Source: Desulfomicrobium sp. UBA5193
GTDB lineage: Bacteria; Desulfobacterota; Desulfovibrionia; Desulfovibrionales; Desulfomicrobiaceae
Reading direction: 5' to 3'
Assembly: GCA_002412965.1 (NCBI GenBank)
Contig: DHWB01000004.1
Span: 1 to 64,000 of the forward strand
DNA: 64,000 nt
Made by a program: the position numbers and the translations under genes. Below are positions 51,798 through 60,832 of this stretch, piece by piece. The number at the start of each line of letters is the position of its first letter. Position 1 is the first letter of the stretch. The notes under the pieces were generated by a model that was given only the letters and a program-made list of their open reading frames with translations, did not search any database and had not been told where the DNA came from.

Positions 51798-51992
51798 CAT
51801 CTCTCGTCGATTTTGCGGCGAATCGTCCACGAACTTACATCTTTTTGAATTTGCCGCATTTTTGTGCGGCAGCTGATTGTTCCGGCCGGGCGGTTCATGG
51901 ATCCGGCAGCAGCGGGGTCATGCCGCTCTTGTCACAGTGGCGGACGCGCCAGGCGGAGTTGCGCTCCGGCAGGCCCCGCGATAGGGACGGCC

Positions 51993-53843
51993 ATGTCCGT
52001 TGTTGTCCTTCATTCTCCCGAACATTCGGCCCTGGTTCGCTATGAGCGACCCCGGGCCGTTTTTGTTGCGCACGTCCACGACGAAGTCTTGCCGCTCATC
52101 TCCCGCCTGGAAGAGGAAGTCGAGCAGCGCGGACTCCATGCCGCGGGTTTTCTGGCCTACGAGGCCGGGAGCGCCTTCGACCCGGCCATGCCGCAAGCGT
52201 CCTGCGCCCCGTTCCCCCTGGCCTGGTTCGGCCTTTTCGACCCGCCCCGGCCCGTGGCTCTGGACCGGACCACTTTGGTCAGCTCGCCAGACTGGGTTTC
52301 GGAGCTGGACGCCGCTGCCCACGGGAAGGCCCTGGCCCGCATCCGCGAGTATCTGGCCACGGGCGAAACCTATCAGGTCAATTTCACTCACCGCCTGCGG
52401 GCCGCCTTCGAGACCGACCCGTGGTCGTATTTCTGCCGGCTCGCAGCCTGCCAGCCATCAGCGCACAGCGCATTTGTCGATACCAGGGATTTCGCTGTCT
52501 GCTGCGCGTCGCCCGAGATGTTTTTCTGGCGCGAGGGCGAGGATGTCTGGTCGCGGCCCATGAAGGGCACTGCCCCGCGTGGGCGCTGGTGCGCGGAAGA
52601 CGAGGCCATGGCCCGGCACCTGGCGCTTTGCGAAAAGGAGCGGGCCGAAAATGTCATGATCGTGGACATGGTCCGAAGCGACCTCGGCCGGGTCTGCCTG
52701 CCGGGCAGCGTGCATGTGCCGGAGCTTTTCCGGGTCGAGCGCTACCCGACGCTCTGGCAGTTGACTTCCCTGGTACGTGGGCGCTCGGCCCTGCCCACGT
52801 CCCAAGTCATGGCGGCGCTCTTTCCGGCCGCGTCCATCACCGGCGCGCCCAAGGTCAGAACCATGCAGCTCATTGGTGAACTCGAAGCCTCGCCGCGCCG
52901 CATCTACACCGGGACCATCGGGGTCATGAGCCCCGGTCGCAGGGCGCGTTTCAACGTGGCCATCCGCACGGTGCTCGTGGATAAGAGGCGGGGTGAGGCA
53001 GAGTACGGGGTGGGCGGGGGCATTGTCTGGGATTCCGATCCGCAGGCGGAATTCCGCGAAACGCAAATCAAGGCGCGGGTGCTGGATGCTACCGAGCCGG
53101 AGTTTGCGCTCCTGGAGACCATGCGCTGGAGCCGGGAGGAGGGGATTTTCCTGCTGGGGGAACATGTGCGGCGGCTGCGGCAAAGTGCGGGGTATTTCGG
53201 ATTTGAGCTGGATGTCCCGGCGCTTGAGGCTGCGCTCGCGCAGGAGCTCGCGTCAGCGGGCGCTGAGAGCGGCGTGCTGCGTCTGGCCTTGGAAAAATCG
53301 GGCTCCTGGACCCTGACGCACCGTTTCCTGCCCGGCTCAACTCCCTGCCGGGTGGCCTTGGCCAAGGCGGCGGTTGACTCGCGCGATCCCTTTCTCTTCC
53401 ACAAGACCACGCGGCGCGGAGTCTATGACAGAGCCCGCGCCGAAGTTTCAGGGGTGGATGACGTGCTGCTTTGGAACGAGCGCGGCGAGGTGACGGAAAC
53501 AACCATCGCCAACGTCGTGGCCGTGCTGGATGGCGTGATGCGGACTCCTGCCCTGGACTGCGGACTTCTGCCGGGCACCTTGCGCGAGCATCTGCTGCGC
53601 GAGGGCCGGATCAGCGAAGGTGTCATCCGGGTCGAAGACCTGCCGCGCTGCACGGGGCTGTGGCTGATCAACTCCGTGCGCGGCTGGCGGGAGGCCACGG
53701 TGACGGACCCCGGAGGAGGCCCGCCGCTAATCGTTGTGGCGTCCGCCCCGATGCAGCCAGGCCGCGATCAGGCCCACGGTCAGAAAGACGCCGTCGCGGG
53801 CCATGTACCAGATCATGTCGTCCGAGGCCGCGGCCGAAGTTGA
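51993..53843 (+). CDS. pabBC: Bifunctional aminodeoxychorismate synthase component I / aminodeoxychorismate lyase
   Basis: The start is taken at ATG 51993 (MSVVVLHSPEHSALVRYERP) because similarity to PabB begins there. Residues about 1-355 are the chorismate-using PabB domain with ATGETYQVNFTHRL, MKGTAPRG, NVMIVDMVRSDLGRV, SITGAPKVRTMQLIGE and GVGGGIVWDSDP. Residues about 365-575 are a PLP fold-type IV lyase like PabC (LLWNERGEVTETTIANVVAV and CGLLPGTLR). Together they make p-aminobenzoate for folate, needing a PabA amidotransferase encoded elsewhere. The last about 39 codons run antisense into the convergent MauE gene and look non-conserved. Confidence 0.92.
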   Translation: MSVVVLHSPEHSALVRYERPRAVFVAHVHDEVLPLISRLEEEVEQRGLHAAGFLAYEAGSAFDPAMPQASCAPFPLAWFGLFDPPRPVALDRTTLVSSPDWVSELDAAAHGKALARIREYLATGETYQVNFTHRLRAAFETDPWSYFCRLAACQPSAHSAFVDTRDFAVCCASPEMFFWREGEDVWSRPMKGTAPRGRWCAEDEAMARHLALCEKERAENVMIVDMVRSDLGRVCLPGSVHVPELFRVERYPTLWQLTSLVRGRSALPTSQVMAALFPAASITGAPKVRTMQLIGELEASPRRIYTGTIGVMSPGRRARFNVAIRTVLVDKRRGEAEYGVGGGIVWDSDPQAEFRETQIKARVLDATEPEFALLETMRWSREEGIFLLGEHVRRLRQSAGYFGFELDVPALEAALAQELASAGAESGVLRLALEKSGSWTLTHRFLPGSTPCRVALAKAAVDSRDPFLFHKTTRRGVYDRARAEVSGVDDVLLWNERGEVTETTIANVVAVLDGVMRTPALDCGLLPGTLREHLLREGRISEGVIRVEDLPRCTGLWLINSVRGWREATVTDPGGGPPLIVVASAPMQPGRDQAHGQKDAVAGHVPDHVVRGRGRS

Positions 53844-54155
53844 AAAACATCCGCAACTGATATCGATGCCGCGCAGATATGCGCTGACAATCGCGGCCAG
53901 AAAGGCGACGAGCATGGCGTTGGCCAGAAACAGGGCCATTCCGGTCCAGACCAGGCACAGCAGCATGAAGGCTACGATGATCTCAAGCCAGGGCAGGACC
54001 AGGGCCGTGAAATTGATCAGCACATCCGGCAGGATGAGATAGCTTGCGATGCTGGCGGCAAAATCGGCCGGAGCCGCGATTTTCTGCGGGGCCGCAGCCA
54101 GAAAGACAAAGGCCAGGGCTATGCGTGTGGCCTTCGCCAAGGTTGCTGCGTTCAT
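53727..54155 (-). CDS. MauE/DoxX-like membrane protein
   Basis: The start is taken at ATG 54155 (MNAATLAKATRIALAFVFLA) with GGAG 7-8 nt upstream. The 142-residue protein has four membrane helices and the ISCGCFS motif of the MauE-type methylamine-utilisation/thiol-oxidation family. Its start overlaps the rhodanese stop by 4 nt (ATGA), so the two are translated together. The pair probably handles periplasmic thiols or sulfur. Its 3' end overlaps the 3' end of pabBC by 117 bp. Confidence 0.85.
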   Translation of the reverse strand: MNAATLAKATRIALAFVFLAAAPQKIAAPADFAASIASYLILPDVLINFTALVLPWLEIIVAFMLLCLVWTGMALFLANAMLVAFLAAIVSAYLRGIDISCGCFSTSAAASDDMIWYMARDGVFLTVGLIAAWLHRGGRHND

Positions 54156-54946
54156 GATTGATCTCCAGCTGGCTTGGGTTCCTGTGGCATGGGTTCCGTT
54201 GGCGCAGTTTCTTGCTGTGCAGGTTCCTGCGATGCAGGCTCCTGCGGTGCGGACTCCTTGAGCATGGGATCTTGCGGCGCGGCCTCCTGAAGTTCGGGTT
54301 CCTGCGATGCAGGTTCCGTTGGCGCGGGTTGCAGCAGGGGTTCCTGCGGGACAGGTTCCTGAGGGGCGGGTTCCTGGGGCATGGGCTCCAGTGGCGCAGG
54401 CTGCAGTTCTGGTGCCTGCGGTGCGGTTTCCTGTGACGCAGGCTCCTGCGGAACAAGATCTTGCGGAATAATTACCTGGCCTGTGGCCGTAGGCAGACCT
54501 GAGTCTTTCCACAGGGTCCAGCCGTTCTTGAGCACGAGCACGTCTTTGAGGCCGTGGGCTTTGAGCTGATCGGCAAGATCGCGGCTCAGTTCGCAGGCTT
54601 CCCCGTCGCAATAGGTGATGACTGTTCTTCCTTCCATCTGGCTCTTCAGAGCATCGAAATCCTGCGTGAAGGAGAAGATCGGCAGGGAGAGGGCGCCTTC
54701 GATATGCCCTTCGGCAAAGTCTTCTGCAGGCCTCGCGTCAAGAAAGACGGCCTGTCCGGACGAGAAAAGCCGGGAGGCGTCCTGCAGTGAAATTTCACCG
54801 CTTTGGGGGGAAAGCTGGGTCGAGTTGTCCCGGACATGGATCAGGGGCAGGCTGTCCTGCCGTGAGGCGTTGAAGGTCAGCCCGAGTCCCGCGGACAAGC
54901 CCGCGATGATGATGATCCGGACGACGAAGGCAGTGGATGGTTTCAT
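54152..54946 (-). CDS. Membrane-anchored periplasmic rhodanese with Pro-Gln-Glu-rich repeat tail
   Basis: The start is taken at ATG 54946 (MKPSTAFVVRIIIIAGLSAG) with AGGAG upstream. The 264-residue protein has an N-terminal membrane anchor, a rhodanese domain (about 45-160; FLDARPAEDFAEGHIEGALS, active-site Cys in VITYCDGEAC), and a tail of about 100 residues made of short Pro-Gln-Glu-Pro-Ala-type units (for example EPAPQEPVPQEP) with no bulky hydrophobic residues. The tail is probably an extended spacer or cell-wall-spanning arm. It is followed by the overlapping MauE gene. Confidence 0.87.
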   Translation of the reverse strand: MKPSTAFVVRIIIIAGLSAGLGLTFNASRQDSLPLIHVRDNSTQLSPQSGEISLQDASRLFSSGQAVFLDARPAEDFAEGHIEGALSLPIFSFTQDFDALKSQMEGRTVITYCDGEACELSRDLADQLKAHGLKDVLVLKNGWTLWKDSGLPTATGQVIIPQDLVPQEPASQETAPQAPELQPAPLEPMPQEPAPQEPVPQEPLLQPAPTEPASQEPELQEAAPQDPMLKESAPQEPASQEPAQQETAPTEPMPQEPKPAGDQS

Positions 54947-55084
54947 GCAGTGCTCCTGAGTTCGTGGGCTGTTCCTACGGCCTGAAGCTTTACATGGCAA
55001 GAGCGGGTTGGTTCGTCAAAACACGCCGCTAACTCACAGCTTGTTATTGAATTCCATGTGGAGGATGGCGCTGGGAAAGAAAAA

Positions 55085-55113
55085 GGGCCTACAGATTAAT
55101 TATCTGTAAGCCC
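55085..55113 (-). terminator. Terminator after tRNA-Pro
   Basis: On the minus strand GGGCTTACAGAT and ATCTGTAGGCCC (plus 55102-55113 and 55085-55096) form a 12-bp stem with one mismatch-type pair and a 5-nt loop, followed by TTTTTCTTT. Confidence 0.88.
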
Positions 55114-55123
55114 ATGATTTCTA

Positions 55124-55200
55124 TGGTCGGGATGAGAGGATTTGAACCTCCGGTCTCTGCGTCCCGAACGCAGCGCTCTACCAGCCTGAGCCACATCCCG
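55124..55200 (-). tRNA. tRNA-Pro (anticodon CGG)
   Basis: The 77-nt minus-strand gene has a 7-bp acceptor stem (CGGGATG/CATCCCG), anticodon stem CTGCG/CGCAG with loop TTCGGGA giving anticodon CGG, a T-arm with GGTTCAAATCC, and an encoded CCA end (55126-55124). A terminator follows directly. Confidence 0.96.
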
Positions 55201-55372
55201 AATGAGGAAATGCTATCTAGCCAAGATGATTTTGGTTGGCAAGGGTTATTTTCGTTTTATCGGCATGTTGTCAGAAATGTGATTTTAAACTAAAGCGTCC
55301 ATGTACATAAATAGTTACGAACTTCGGCCGATTCATCATAATATCTACTGATTTCGCCGGAGAGGTGAGAAG

Positions 55373-56836
55373 ATGACTGCAGCGTTTCAAGTGCTGGTTG
55401 TGGATGACGAGCCCGCCCTCAGAGAAATATGCGAAGAAGCCCTGTCCGGAGATGGACATGCCGTGACTCTGGCCGGCAATGGGCAGGACGCCATCGACAA
55501 GCTGGGCGCGAGCTGTTTCGATCTGGTCATCAGCGACTTGCGCATGCCCGACATGAACGGTCAGGACCTCCTGAATCAGGTCCGCCTGCGGAATCTGGAC
55601 GTGGATTTCCTGGTCATGACGGGCTACGGGACCACGGAAACCGCTGTAGACATCATGAAAAGCGGCGCTGCGGATTACATCGCCAAACCCTTCGACATCA
55701 AGCATCTGCTGATGCGGGTTCGTTCCATCCTGGAACAGCGCAAGACCCGTAAGGAGCAAGAAAAGCTCTCTGCCGTGGTACGCATGCTCAATCTGAGCAA
55801 GAGCCTGGGCAGCCAGCTCAACCATGTGGCCGTGGTCGAGGAATTTCTGATCCACCTGCGTCAGAATTTCCTGCCGGACGCGGTCTGCCTGCTCCTGCCC
55901 GAAATGCTGGAGAACGGTCCGACCCTCATCCAGGGCCGCATGCTTGAGTCCAATGATTCGCTGCGGGTTTTCGTGACCAAGTTGTGTGAAAGAAGCATGC
56001 AGCTTGGGCGCTCGTTCATGCTTGATCAATTCACGGTGAAACAGTCCGCCATCAATGGCTCCCGCTTCCCGAACGGGTTTCCCTATTCGATCATGGCCGT
56101 GCCCCTTGAGCTGCCCCAAAAGCGGATCGGGGTCATAACCCTGGTGCGCGATGAAAAAAATAACCTCTACTGCGAGCAGGATCTGCAGCTCCTGGGTGTC
56201 TTTGCGTCGCATACCGCCTCGGCCCTGCAGAACTCACATCTTTATTCGCGACTGCGGACCATGAACCAGGACGTGATCCGCTCTTTTGCCCAGGCCGTGG
56301 AGCTCAAGGATTTTTACACGCGCGGGCATTCGGAGCGCGTGGCCGAATATGCCTGCCGGTTGGGGCAGGATCTTGGGCTGGGATCCAAGGAGCTCGAACG
56401 CCTGCATATCGCCGGGATGCTGCATGACATCGGAAAGATCGGAATCCCGGACCACATCCTGAACAAGCCCGGGGCGCTGACCGAAGAGGAATACGAAAAC
56501 ATGAAGCGCCACAGCCTCATGGGCCGCGAGATCCTGGGTCAGGTAGGGGTCATGAGCGACGTGACGACGATCATCTATCATCATCACGAACGCATGGATG
56601 GCCTGGGATATCCCGATGGATTGGCGGGCGATGCCGTGCCCTTCATGGCCCGGATCATCTGTCTGGCCGACAGCTACGAGGCAATGACCTCCAATCGCGC
56701 CTATCGTCAGTCTCTGCCACTCGACAAGGTCATGTATGCCTTGGACCGGGGCGCGGGCTCCCAGTGGGACAAGGACATGACCGCAGCCTGGATGTCCATC
56801 GTCGAGCAGGAACGGCCCGGCTATCAAGCACCTTGA
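55373..56836 (+). CDS. Response regulator with HD-GYP cyclic-di-GMP phosphodiesterase output
   Basis: The 487-residue protein has a receiver domain (about 1-120; phospho-acceptor Asp in DLVISDLRMPDMNGQ), a GAF-like middle (about 140-285) and an HD-GYP domain (about 300-480) with HSERVAEYACRLG, MLHDIGKIGIPDHILNKPG and HHHERMDGLGYPDGL. The HD pair and the GYP signature are complete, so c-di-GMP hydrolysis is expected. GAGAGGTGAGA precedes ATG 55373. No histidine kinase is adjacent. Confidence 0.94.
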   Translation: MTAAFQVLVVDDEPALREICEEALSGDGHAVTLAGNGQDAIDKLGASCFDLVISDLRMPDMNGQDLLNQVRLRNLDVDFLVMTGYGTTETAVDIMKSGAADYIAKPFDIKHLLMRVRSILEQRKTRKEQEKLSAVVRMLNLSKSLGSQLNHVAVVEEFLIHLRQNFLPDAVCLLLPEMLENGPTLIQGRMLESNDSLRVFVTKLCERSMQLGRSFMLDQFTVKQSAINGSRFPNGFPYSIMAVPLELPQKRIGVITLVRDEKNNLYCEQDLQLLGVFASHTASALQNSHLYSRLRTMNQDVIRSFAQAVELKDFYTRGHSERVAEYACRLGQDLGLGSKELERLHIAGMLHDIGKIGIPDHILNKPGALTEEEYENMKRHSLMGREILGQVGVMSDVTTIIYHHHERMDGLGYPDGLAGDAVPFMARIICLADSYEAMTSNRAYRQSLPLDKVMYALDRGAGSQWDKDMTAAWMSIVEQERPGYQAP

Positions 56837-56931
56837 CGCGCTTTTCCGTGCTTTTTTCAAAAAAACTCGCGCTTTTGTCCGGATCATCAGGCTGCTCCGT
56901 GGCGCAGGCGCGCTGATCCATCGGTACACTC

Positions 56932-57786
56932 ATGACACAATCCTTTCAGTATCCTGAACATCTTGCGCCTGCACGCCTGGACAAGGCCATGGCCGTGGCC
57001 CTGGGCCTTGGCCTTCGGCGCTGCCGGGCCTTGATCGAGGCGGGCCTGGTTTTGGTCGACGAGCGGCCTTTTCCCAAGGGTGGTCTGCTCCGGGCCGGCC
57101 AGCACGTCAGCATCGCCGAGACAGTCGAACCCCGCTCGTCCTGTCCCGCATTGGCAGTCGTCGCGCGCAGCGAAAGCTATGCGGCCCTGGCCAAGCCCGC
57201 CGCCTTGCACAGCGTGGCGGGGCGAGGAGGCTCCTGTCTGGAATCCTGTCTGCCTGGTCTTGGCCTGGAGGGGTGGCAATTGCTCAACCGTCTGGACTAT
57301 CTGACCAGCGGGCTGGTCCTGGCCGCCGCCGGGGACGGGGATGCCGCAGCGTACAGAGCCTGGCAGGACGAGGGGCTGGTCTGCAAGTGGTATCTGGCCC
57401 TGGCGCAGGGCGCGGTCCCTGACCTGGAGGCGTGCGGCCGGATTCTGGATGACAAGCGCCGCGTCGTGCGCGTGACCGATGAGGATGATGATCCGCTGCG
57501 CCGGACTTGGGCGAAGGCTGTGGCGGACGTTGACGGGAAGACGCTCATGCTGGTGCGGATCTTCAAGGGGCGGCGTCATCAGATCCGCGCCCATCTCGCC
57601 CATGCCGGGCATCCTCTGGTGGGCGATCCCGTTTACGGGGCGGGTGAAGCCGGAGGACTCTTTCTGCATCACTGGCGGGTGGACATGCCCGGTTTTTCGA
57701 CCACGTGGCTGCCGGATTGGCCCGGTGTCGATCCCGTGCAGGTGGAGAGCGTTCGTCTGGCCTTTCCAATGCCGCAGGATGATTAG
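56932..57786 (+). CDS. RluA-family pseudouridine synthase
   Basis: The 284-residue protein has an S4-like RNA-binding N-terminus (LDKAMAVALGLGLRRCRALI) and the pseudouridine synthase core with the catalytic Asp in LLNRLDYLTSGLVLA, then KGRRHQIRAHLAHAGHPLVG and DPVYG. It isomerises uridine in rRNA or tRNA; the exact site is not predictable. It lies 95 nt after the HD-GYP gene. Confidence 0.92.
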   Translation: MTQSFQYPEHLAPARLDKAMAVALGLGLRRCRALIEAGLVLVDERPFPKGGLLRAGQHVSIAETVEPRSSCPALAVVARSESYAALAKPAALHSVAGRGGSCLESCLPGLGLEGWQLLNRLDYLTSGLVLAAAGDGDAAAYRAWQDEGLVCKWYLALAQGAVPDLEACGRILDDKRRVVRVTDEDDDPLRRTWAKAVADVDGKTLMLVRIFKGRRHQIRAHLAHAGHPLVGDPVYGAGEAGGLFLHHWRVDMPGFSTTWLPDWPGVDPVQVESVRLAFPMPQDD

Positions 57787-57849
57787 GAGTAGCGTCGGTT
57801 TTGGCGGGGCGTTCCCCGCAACTCGGGAAGCGAAAATCGGGAGACGGTG

Positions 57850-58275
57850 ATGCGCATGAAAACGTCCGGCCTTGTGATCCTTGTGTGTCTGGGACTTGCT
57901 TCCTGCGCGGCCGGGCCGGGCGGCCGCCAAAGCGGAGCGCTCAAACCCTGTCCGGATTCACCCAATTGCGTGTCCTCGGAAATGCCGGAGCGCGATGTGG
58001 CCCCGCTGGCCTTGGCCGGAGAGGACCGTTGGGATCGGCTTCGTCAGGCCATCGCTGCACTCGGCGGGAGCATCGAGCGCGAGGAGCAGGGGTATCTGCA
58101 CGCCACCTTCCGGTCGCCGATCTTCGGCTTTGTGGATGATGTGGAGTTCCGACAGGACGGGGATGTGATTCAGGTTCGGTCCGCAGCACGGCTCGGCTGG
58201 TGGGATCTCGGGGTGAACCGGCGGCGGGTGGAGCGGCTGCGGGAAGTTCTTGGAAAAACGGGGCAAGGCCTTTGA
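57850..58275 (+). CDS. DUF1499 lipoprotein
   Basis: ATG 57850 is chosen because GGGAG lies 6 nt before it; GTG 57847 and ATG 57856 are alternatives. The 141-residue product has a lipoprotein signal with lipobox LASC (Cys about 20) and a DUF1499 domain (PCPDSPNCVSSE, then FGFVDDVEFRQDGDVIQVRS and GWWDLGVNRRRVE). Function of the family is unknown. Followed by a terminator shared with the convergent ftsY. Confidence 0.88.
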   Translation: MRMKTSGLVILVCLGLASCAAGPGGRQSGALKPCPDSPNCVSSEMPERDVAPLALAGEDRWDRLRQAIAALGGSIEREEQGYLHATFRSPIFGFVDDVEFRQDGDVIQVRSAARLGWWDLGVNRRRVERLREVLGKTGQGL

Positions 58276-58308
58276 CGGCATTGCCCCGTGGCGATGAAAG
58301 GGCGGGCA

Positions 58309-58337
58309 AGCGGGTAGAATCGCGGCCCGCTTTTTTT
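58309..58337 (+). terminator. Rho-independent terminator after the DUF1499 gene
   Basis: AGCGGG (58309-58314) and CCCGCT (58326-58331) form a stem followed by seven T, ending at the stop codon of convergent ftsY. Confidence 0.75.
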
Positions 58338-59925
58338 AGTCGAAAAGGGCGCTTGCGAATTCCTGGCCCGAGAAGGGACGCAGGTCTTCCATTTTTTCGC
58401 CAAGTCCTACGAAACTGATGGGGATCTTGAACTCAAGGGCGATGGCGACGATGATCCCGCCCTTGGCCGTGCCGTCGAGCTTGGTCAGCACGATCTCGTC
58501 CACGGGCGAGGCCTCGGAGAAGAGCTTGACCTGGGACAGGGCGTTCTGGCCCGTGGTCGCGTCCAGCACGAGGATGGTTCGATGCGGGGCACCGGCAAGC
58601 TTCTTGCCCAGGACCCTGTTCACCTTCTTCAATTCTTCCATGAGGTTGTGCTTGGTCTGCAGGCGTCCGGCCGTGTCGACGAAGACCAGATCGTAGCCTT
58701 CCTTCATGGCGTATTCTACGGCCTCGAAGGCCACTGCCGCCGGGTCGCTGCCGTGGGGCTTGGCATAGAAGCCGGCCCCGACGCGCTTGGACCAGACCTG
58801 CAGCTGTTCGATGGCCGCAGCCCGGAAGGTGTCTCCGGCCGCGACCAGCACCTTACGGCCCTGCATCTGGGCGCGGTGGGCCAGTTTGGCGATGGTTGTG
58901 GTCTTGCCGGCGCCGTTGACGCCGATCATGAGCACGACTTCCGGCGCCTGGGGCACTTTCGGGGCTTTGGGTTCGATGAAGACCGAGGCCAGCTCTTCCT
59001 TCAAGAGGGCCTTGAAATCAGCCGCATCCCGCCCTCCGGCCTTGCGCACCTTGGGCTTGAGGCGCTTTAAGAGCTCCTGGGTGGCGCTCACGCCCACGTC
59101 GGCCATGAGCAGGATTTCTTCGAGTTCATCCCAGAATTCGTCGTCGTAGCCGCCGGTCATGGCCAGGAGCTGGTCGATGCGCATGGTCAGCTGTTCGCGG
59201 GTCTTGCCGAGTCCGGCGGAGAGCTTCAGGAAGAGGCGGTTGCGTTCGTCCTCCTCGTCCTCCAGCTCCAGGGCCAGGGCCATGCGGTACTGCAGCTCCG
59301 AACGGAATTCGTCCACGCGGTCGTAATCCATATCCACGAGCCATTTGTCGAAGCGGCGGATGAAGTCCTCGCTTTCTTCGGCGGGCACCTCCATCTGCGC
59401 GAACAGAAAGCGCAGCCGCTCCCACAATGCCTCCGAGCGCCGGTCAATCCCGTCCAGAATATGCGTCATCCAGGTCGAGAGCCTGGGCTCCGCTTCACCG
59501 AGCGCCTGCACCAGGGCCTTTTGCCAGGGCATCGGTTCGCCTTTGGCCACGGGTTTTTCCTGGACAAGGAGTTCGGCCGCTGCCGCTGCCGCGATCGCCG
59601 GTTCCTCGGCCGTCTGGACCGCGACCTCCTTTTCCTCGGCTTTGGCGCTGAATCCGAGCAGCTTGCGCCAGCCACTTTCCTTGGGTGCCTGCGCAGTTTC
59701 GGTCCGCTGCGATTCGGTCATGTCCGCCTGCCGCGCTTCAGGTTTGTCCTGCGGGGCCTGCTCAGGGGCGGGTATCGCGTCCGCATCAAGCTGGGCGTCT
59801 TGCGAGGGCGTTTCGATCGGCGGCGGGGTTATCGGGGTGGCGTCTGCCGCCTGCTCGGGCTGCGTGGAGATATGAGGCTCGGCGTCCGCGCCCCAGAGTT
59901 TTTTGATGCGTGAAAAAAAACCCAT
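58336..59925 (-). CDS. ftsY: Signal recognition particle receptor FtsY
   Basis: The 529-residue GTPase docks SRP-ribosome complexes at the membrane. An acidic, Pro/Ala-rich A domain (about 1-160) precedes the N domain and the G domain with GVNGAGKTTTIAKLA (P-loop), DTFRAAAIEQLQVW, VDTAGRLQTKHNLMEELKKV and TKLDGTAKGG. All SRP GTPase motifs are intact. It follows the Smr gene by 33 nt on the same strand. Confidence 0.96.
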   Translation of the reverse strand: MGFFSRIKKLWGADAEPHISTQPEQAADATPITPPPIETPSQDAQLDADAIPAPEQAPQDKPEARQADMTESQRTETAQAPKESGWRKLLGFSAKAEEKEVAVQTAEEPAIAAAAAAELLVQEKPVAKGEPMPWQKALVQALGEAEPRLSTWMTHILDGIDRRSEALWERLRFLFAQMEVPAEESEDFIRRFDKWLVDMDYDRVDEFRSELQYRMALALELEDEEDERNRLFLKLSAGLGKTREQLTMRIDQLLAMTGGYDDEFWDELEEILLMADVGVSATQELLKRLKPKVRKAGGRDAADFKALLKEELASVFIEPKAPKVPQAPEVVLMIGVNGAGKTTTIAKLAHRAQMQGRKVLVAAGDTFRAAAIEQLQVWSKRVGAGFYAKPHGSDPAAVAFEAVEYAMKEGYDLVFVDTAGRLQTKHNLMEELKKVNRVLGKKLAGAPHRTILVLDATTGQNALSQVKLFSEASPVDEIVLTKLDGTAKGGIIVAIALEFKIPISFVGLGEKMEDLRPFSGQEFASALFD

Positions 59926-59958
59926 GTTCTGGTCCTTTGGTGGAGATGTTCGGAAAAA

Positions 59959-60657
59959 TCAGCCGTCGAGATCGGTGAAAAGGTCTTCCCAGACGATTTT
60001 GCCCTGGTCCTTGCGCGCCTGGCGAAGCAGCAGATAGACGGCACCGCTGCCTCCATGCCTGGGCAGGGCCGTGGTGAAGGCCAGGACGATGCGCTTGAGC
60101 GGGGCATGGGTCAGCCACATGGAGAGCTGCTGGCGCAGGACGCCTTGTCCCATGGGAGAATTGAGCCCGCGACCTGGAATGAGCAGCACGCAGCGTTTGC
60201 CTTCCATGTAGCAGCGCCGCAAAAAGTCAATAACCGCGAATTTGGCCTGGTCCGCGTTCATGCCGTGCAGATCGAGGTGGCCCTGCACGCTGAACTCCCC
60301 GCCCTTGAGCTTGCGGTATATCTTGGCGTCCAGACCTCGAACTTGCCCTGTCATGAATTCGTGGGAATACTCCATTTCGAATTCGATGTTCTCTTCAAGC
60401 AGGCGGGCAAATGTTGGCGGGGGAGGAGGGACTATGGCCCTGGGCTGAACCGGCCCGGCGATGTCCCGTCCGCCCTTGGACAGGGGGGCGACATCGGAGA
60501 ATGCTTGCAAAAAAAGATCCGCCTCGGATTTTTGTTCCGTGGCAATTTTTGACGAACCCGAAGATGCGGTCTGTTCAGCCTTTTTCCTGGAGGCTTTTTT
60601 TTTCAGATGGGACCGCAAAACGGGGTCTTTATCAAGGGATTTGAAAGGATTATGCAT
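59959..60657 (-). CDS. Smr-domain protein
   Basis: The 232-residue protein has a Lys-rich N-terminus, then a DUF2027-like linker region and a C-terminal Smr (MutS2-related) domain (about 130-230) with HLDLHGMNADQAKFAVIDFL, VLLIPGRGLNSP and LPRHGGSGAVYLLL. Smr domains are nicking or RNA endonucleases; the usual His-Gly-x-Gly segment reads PGRG here. GGAAG precedes ATG 60657. It is followed by ftsY. Confidence 0.9.
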   Translation of the reverse strand: MHNPFKSLDKDPVLRSHLKKKASRKKAEQTASSGSSKIATEQKSEADLFLQAFSDVAPLSKGGRDIAGPVQPRAIVPPPPPTFARLLEENIEFEMEYSHEFMTGQVRGLDAKIYRKLKGGEFSVQGHLDLHGMNADQAKFAVIDFLRRCYMEGKRCVLLIPGRGLNSPMGQGVLRQQLSMWLTHAPLKRIVLAFTTALPRHGGSGAVYLLLRQARKDQGKIVWEDLFTDLDG

Positions 60658-60832
60658 GCATGGCTTCCACTGTGGTCAGGGCTCCATACACAATAATGTC
60701 TCCAAGGGCAAAATCTTAAGGCTGCGGTTCGCGCCGGGTCTGTGGACAAGGAGCCCCCTCCTCTGATAGCCGGAAGTCTTGACAACTCTTGGCAATTTTT
60801 CATCCACCCCTGCCCGAACAGAGACAAAAATC

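Noticed and set aside
54158..54436. Cys/Arg/Leu-rich and Gly/Thr-rich frames in the rhodanese repeat region
   Set aside because: They are out-of-frame readings of the repetitive Pro-Gln-Glu-Pro DNA and not separate proteins.
54180..54470. CRISPR-like array from regular short repeats
   Set aside because: The repeat units are 15-18 bp, contiguous, degenerate and in frame with a protein, without spacers.
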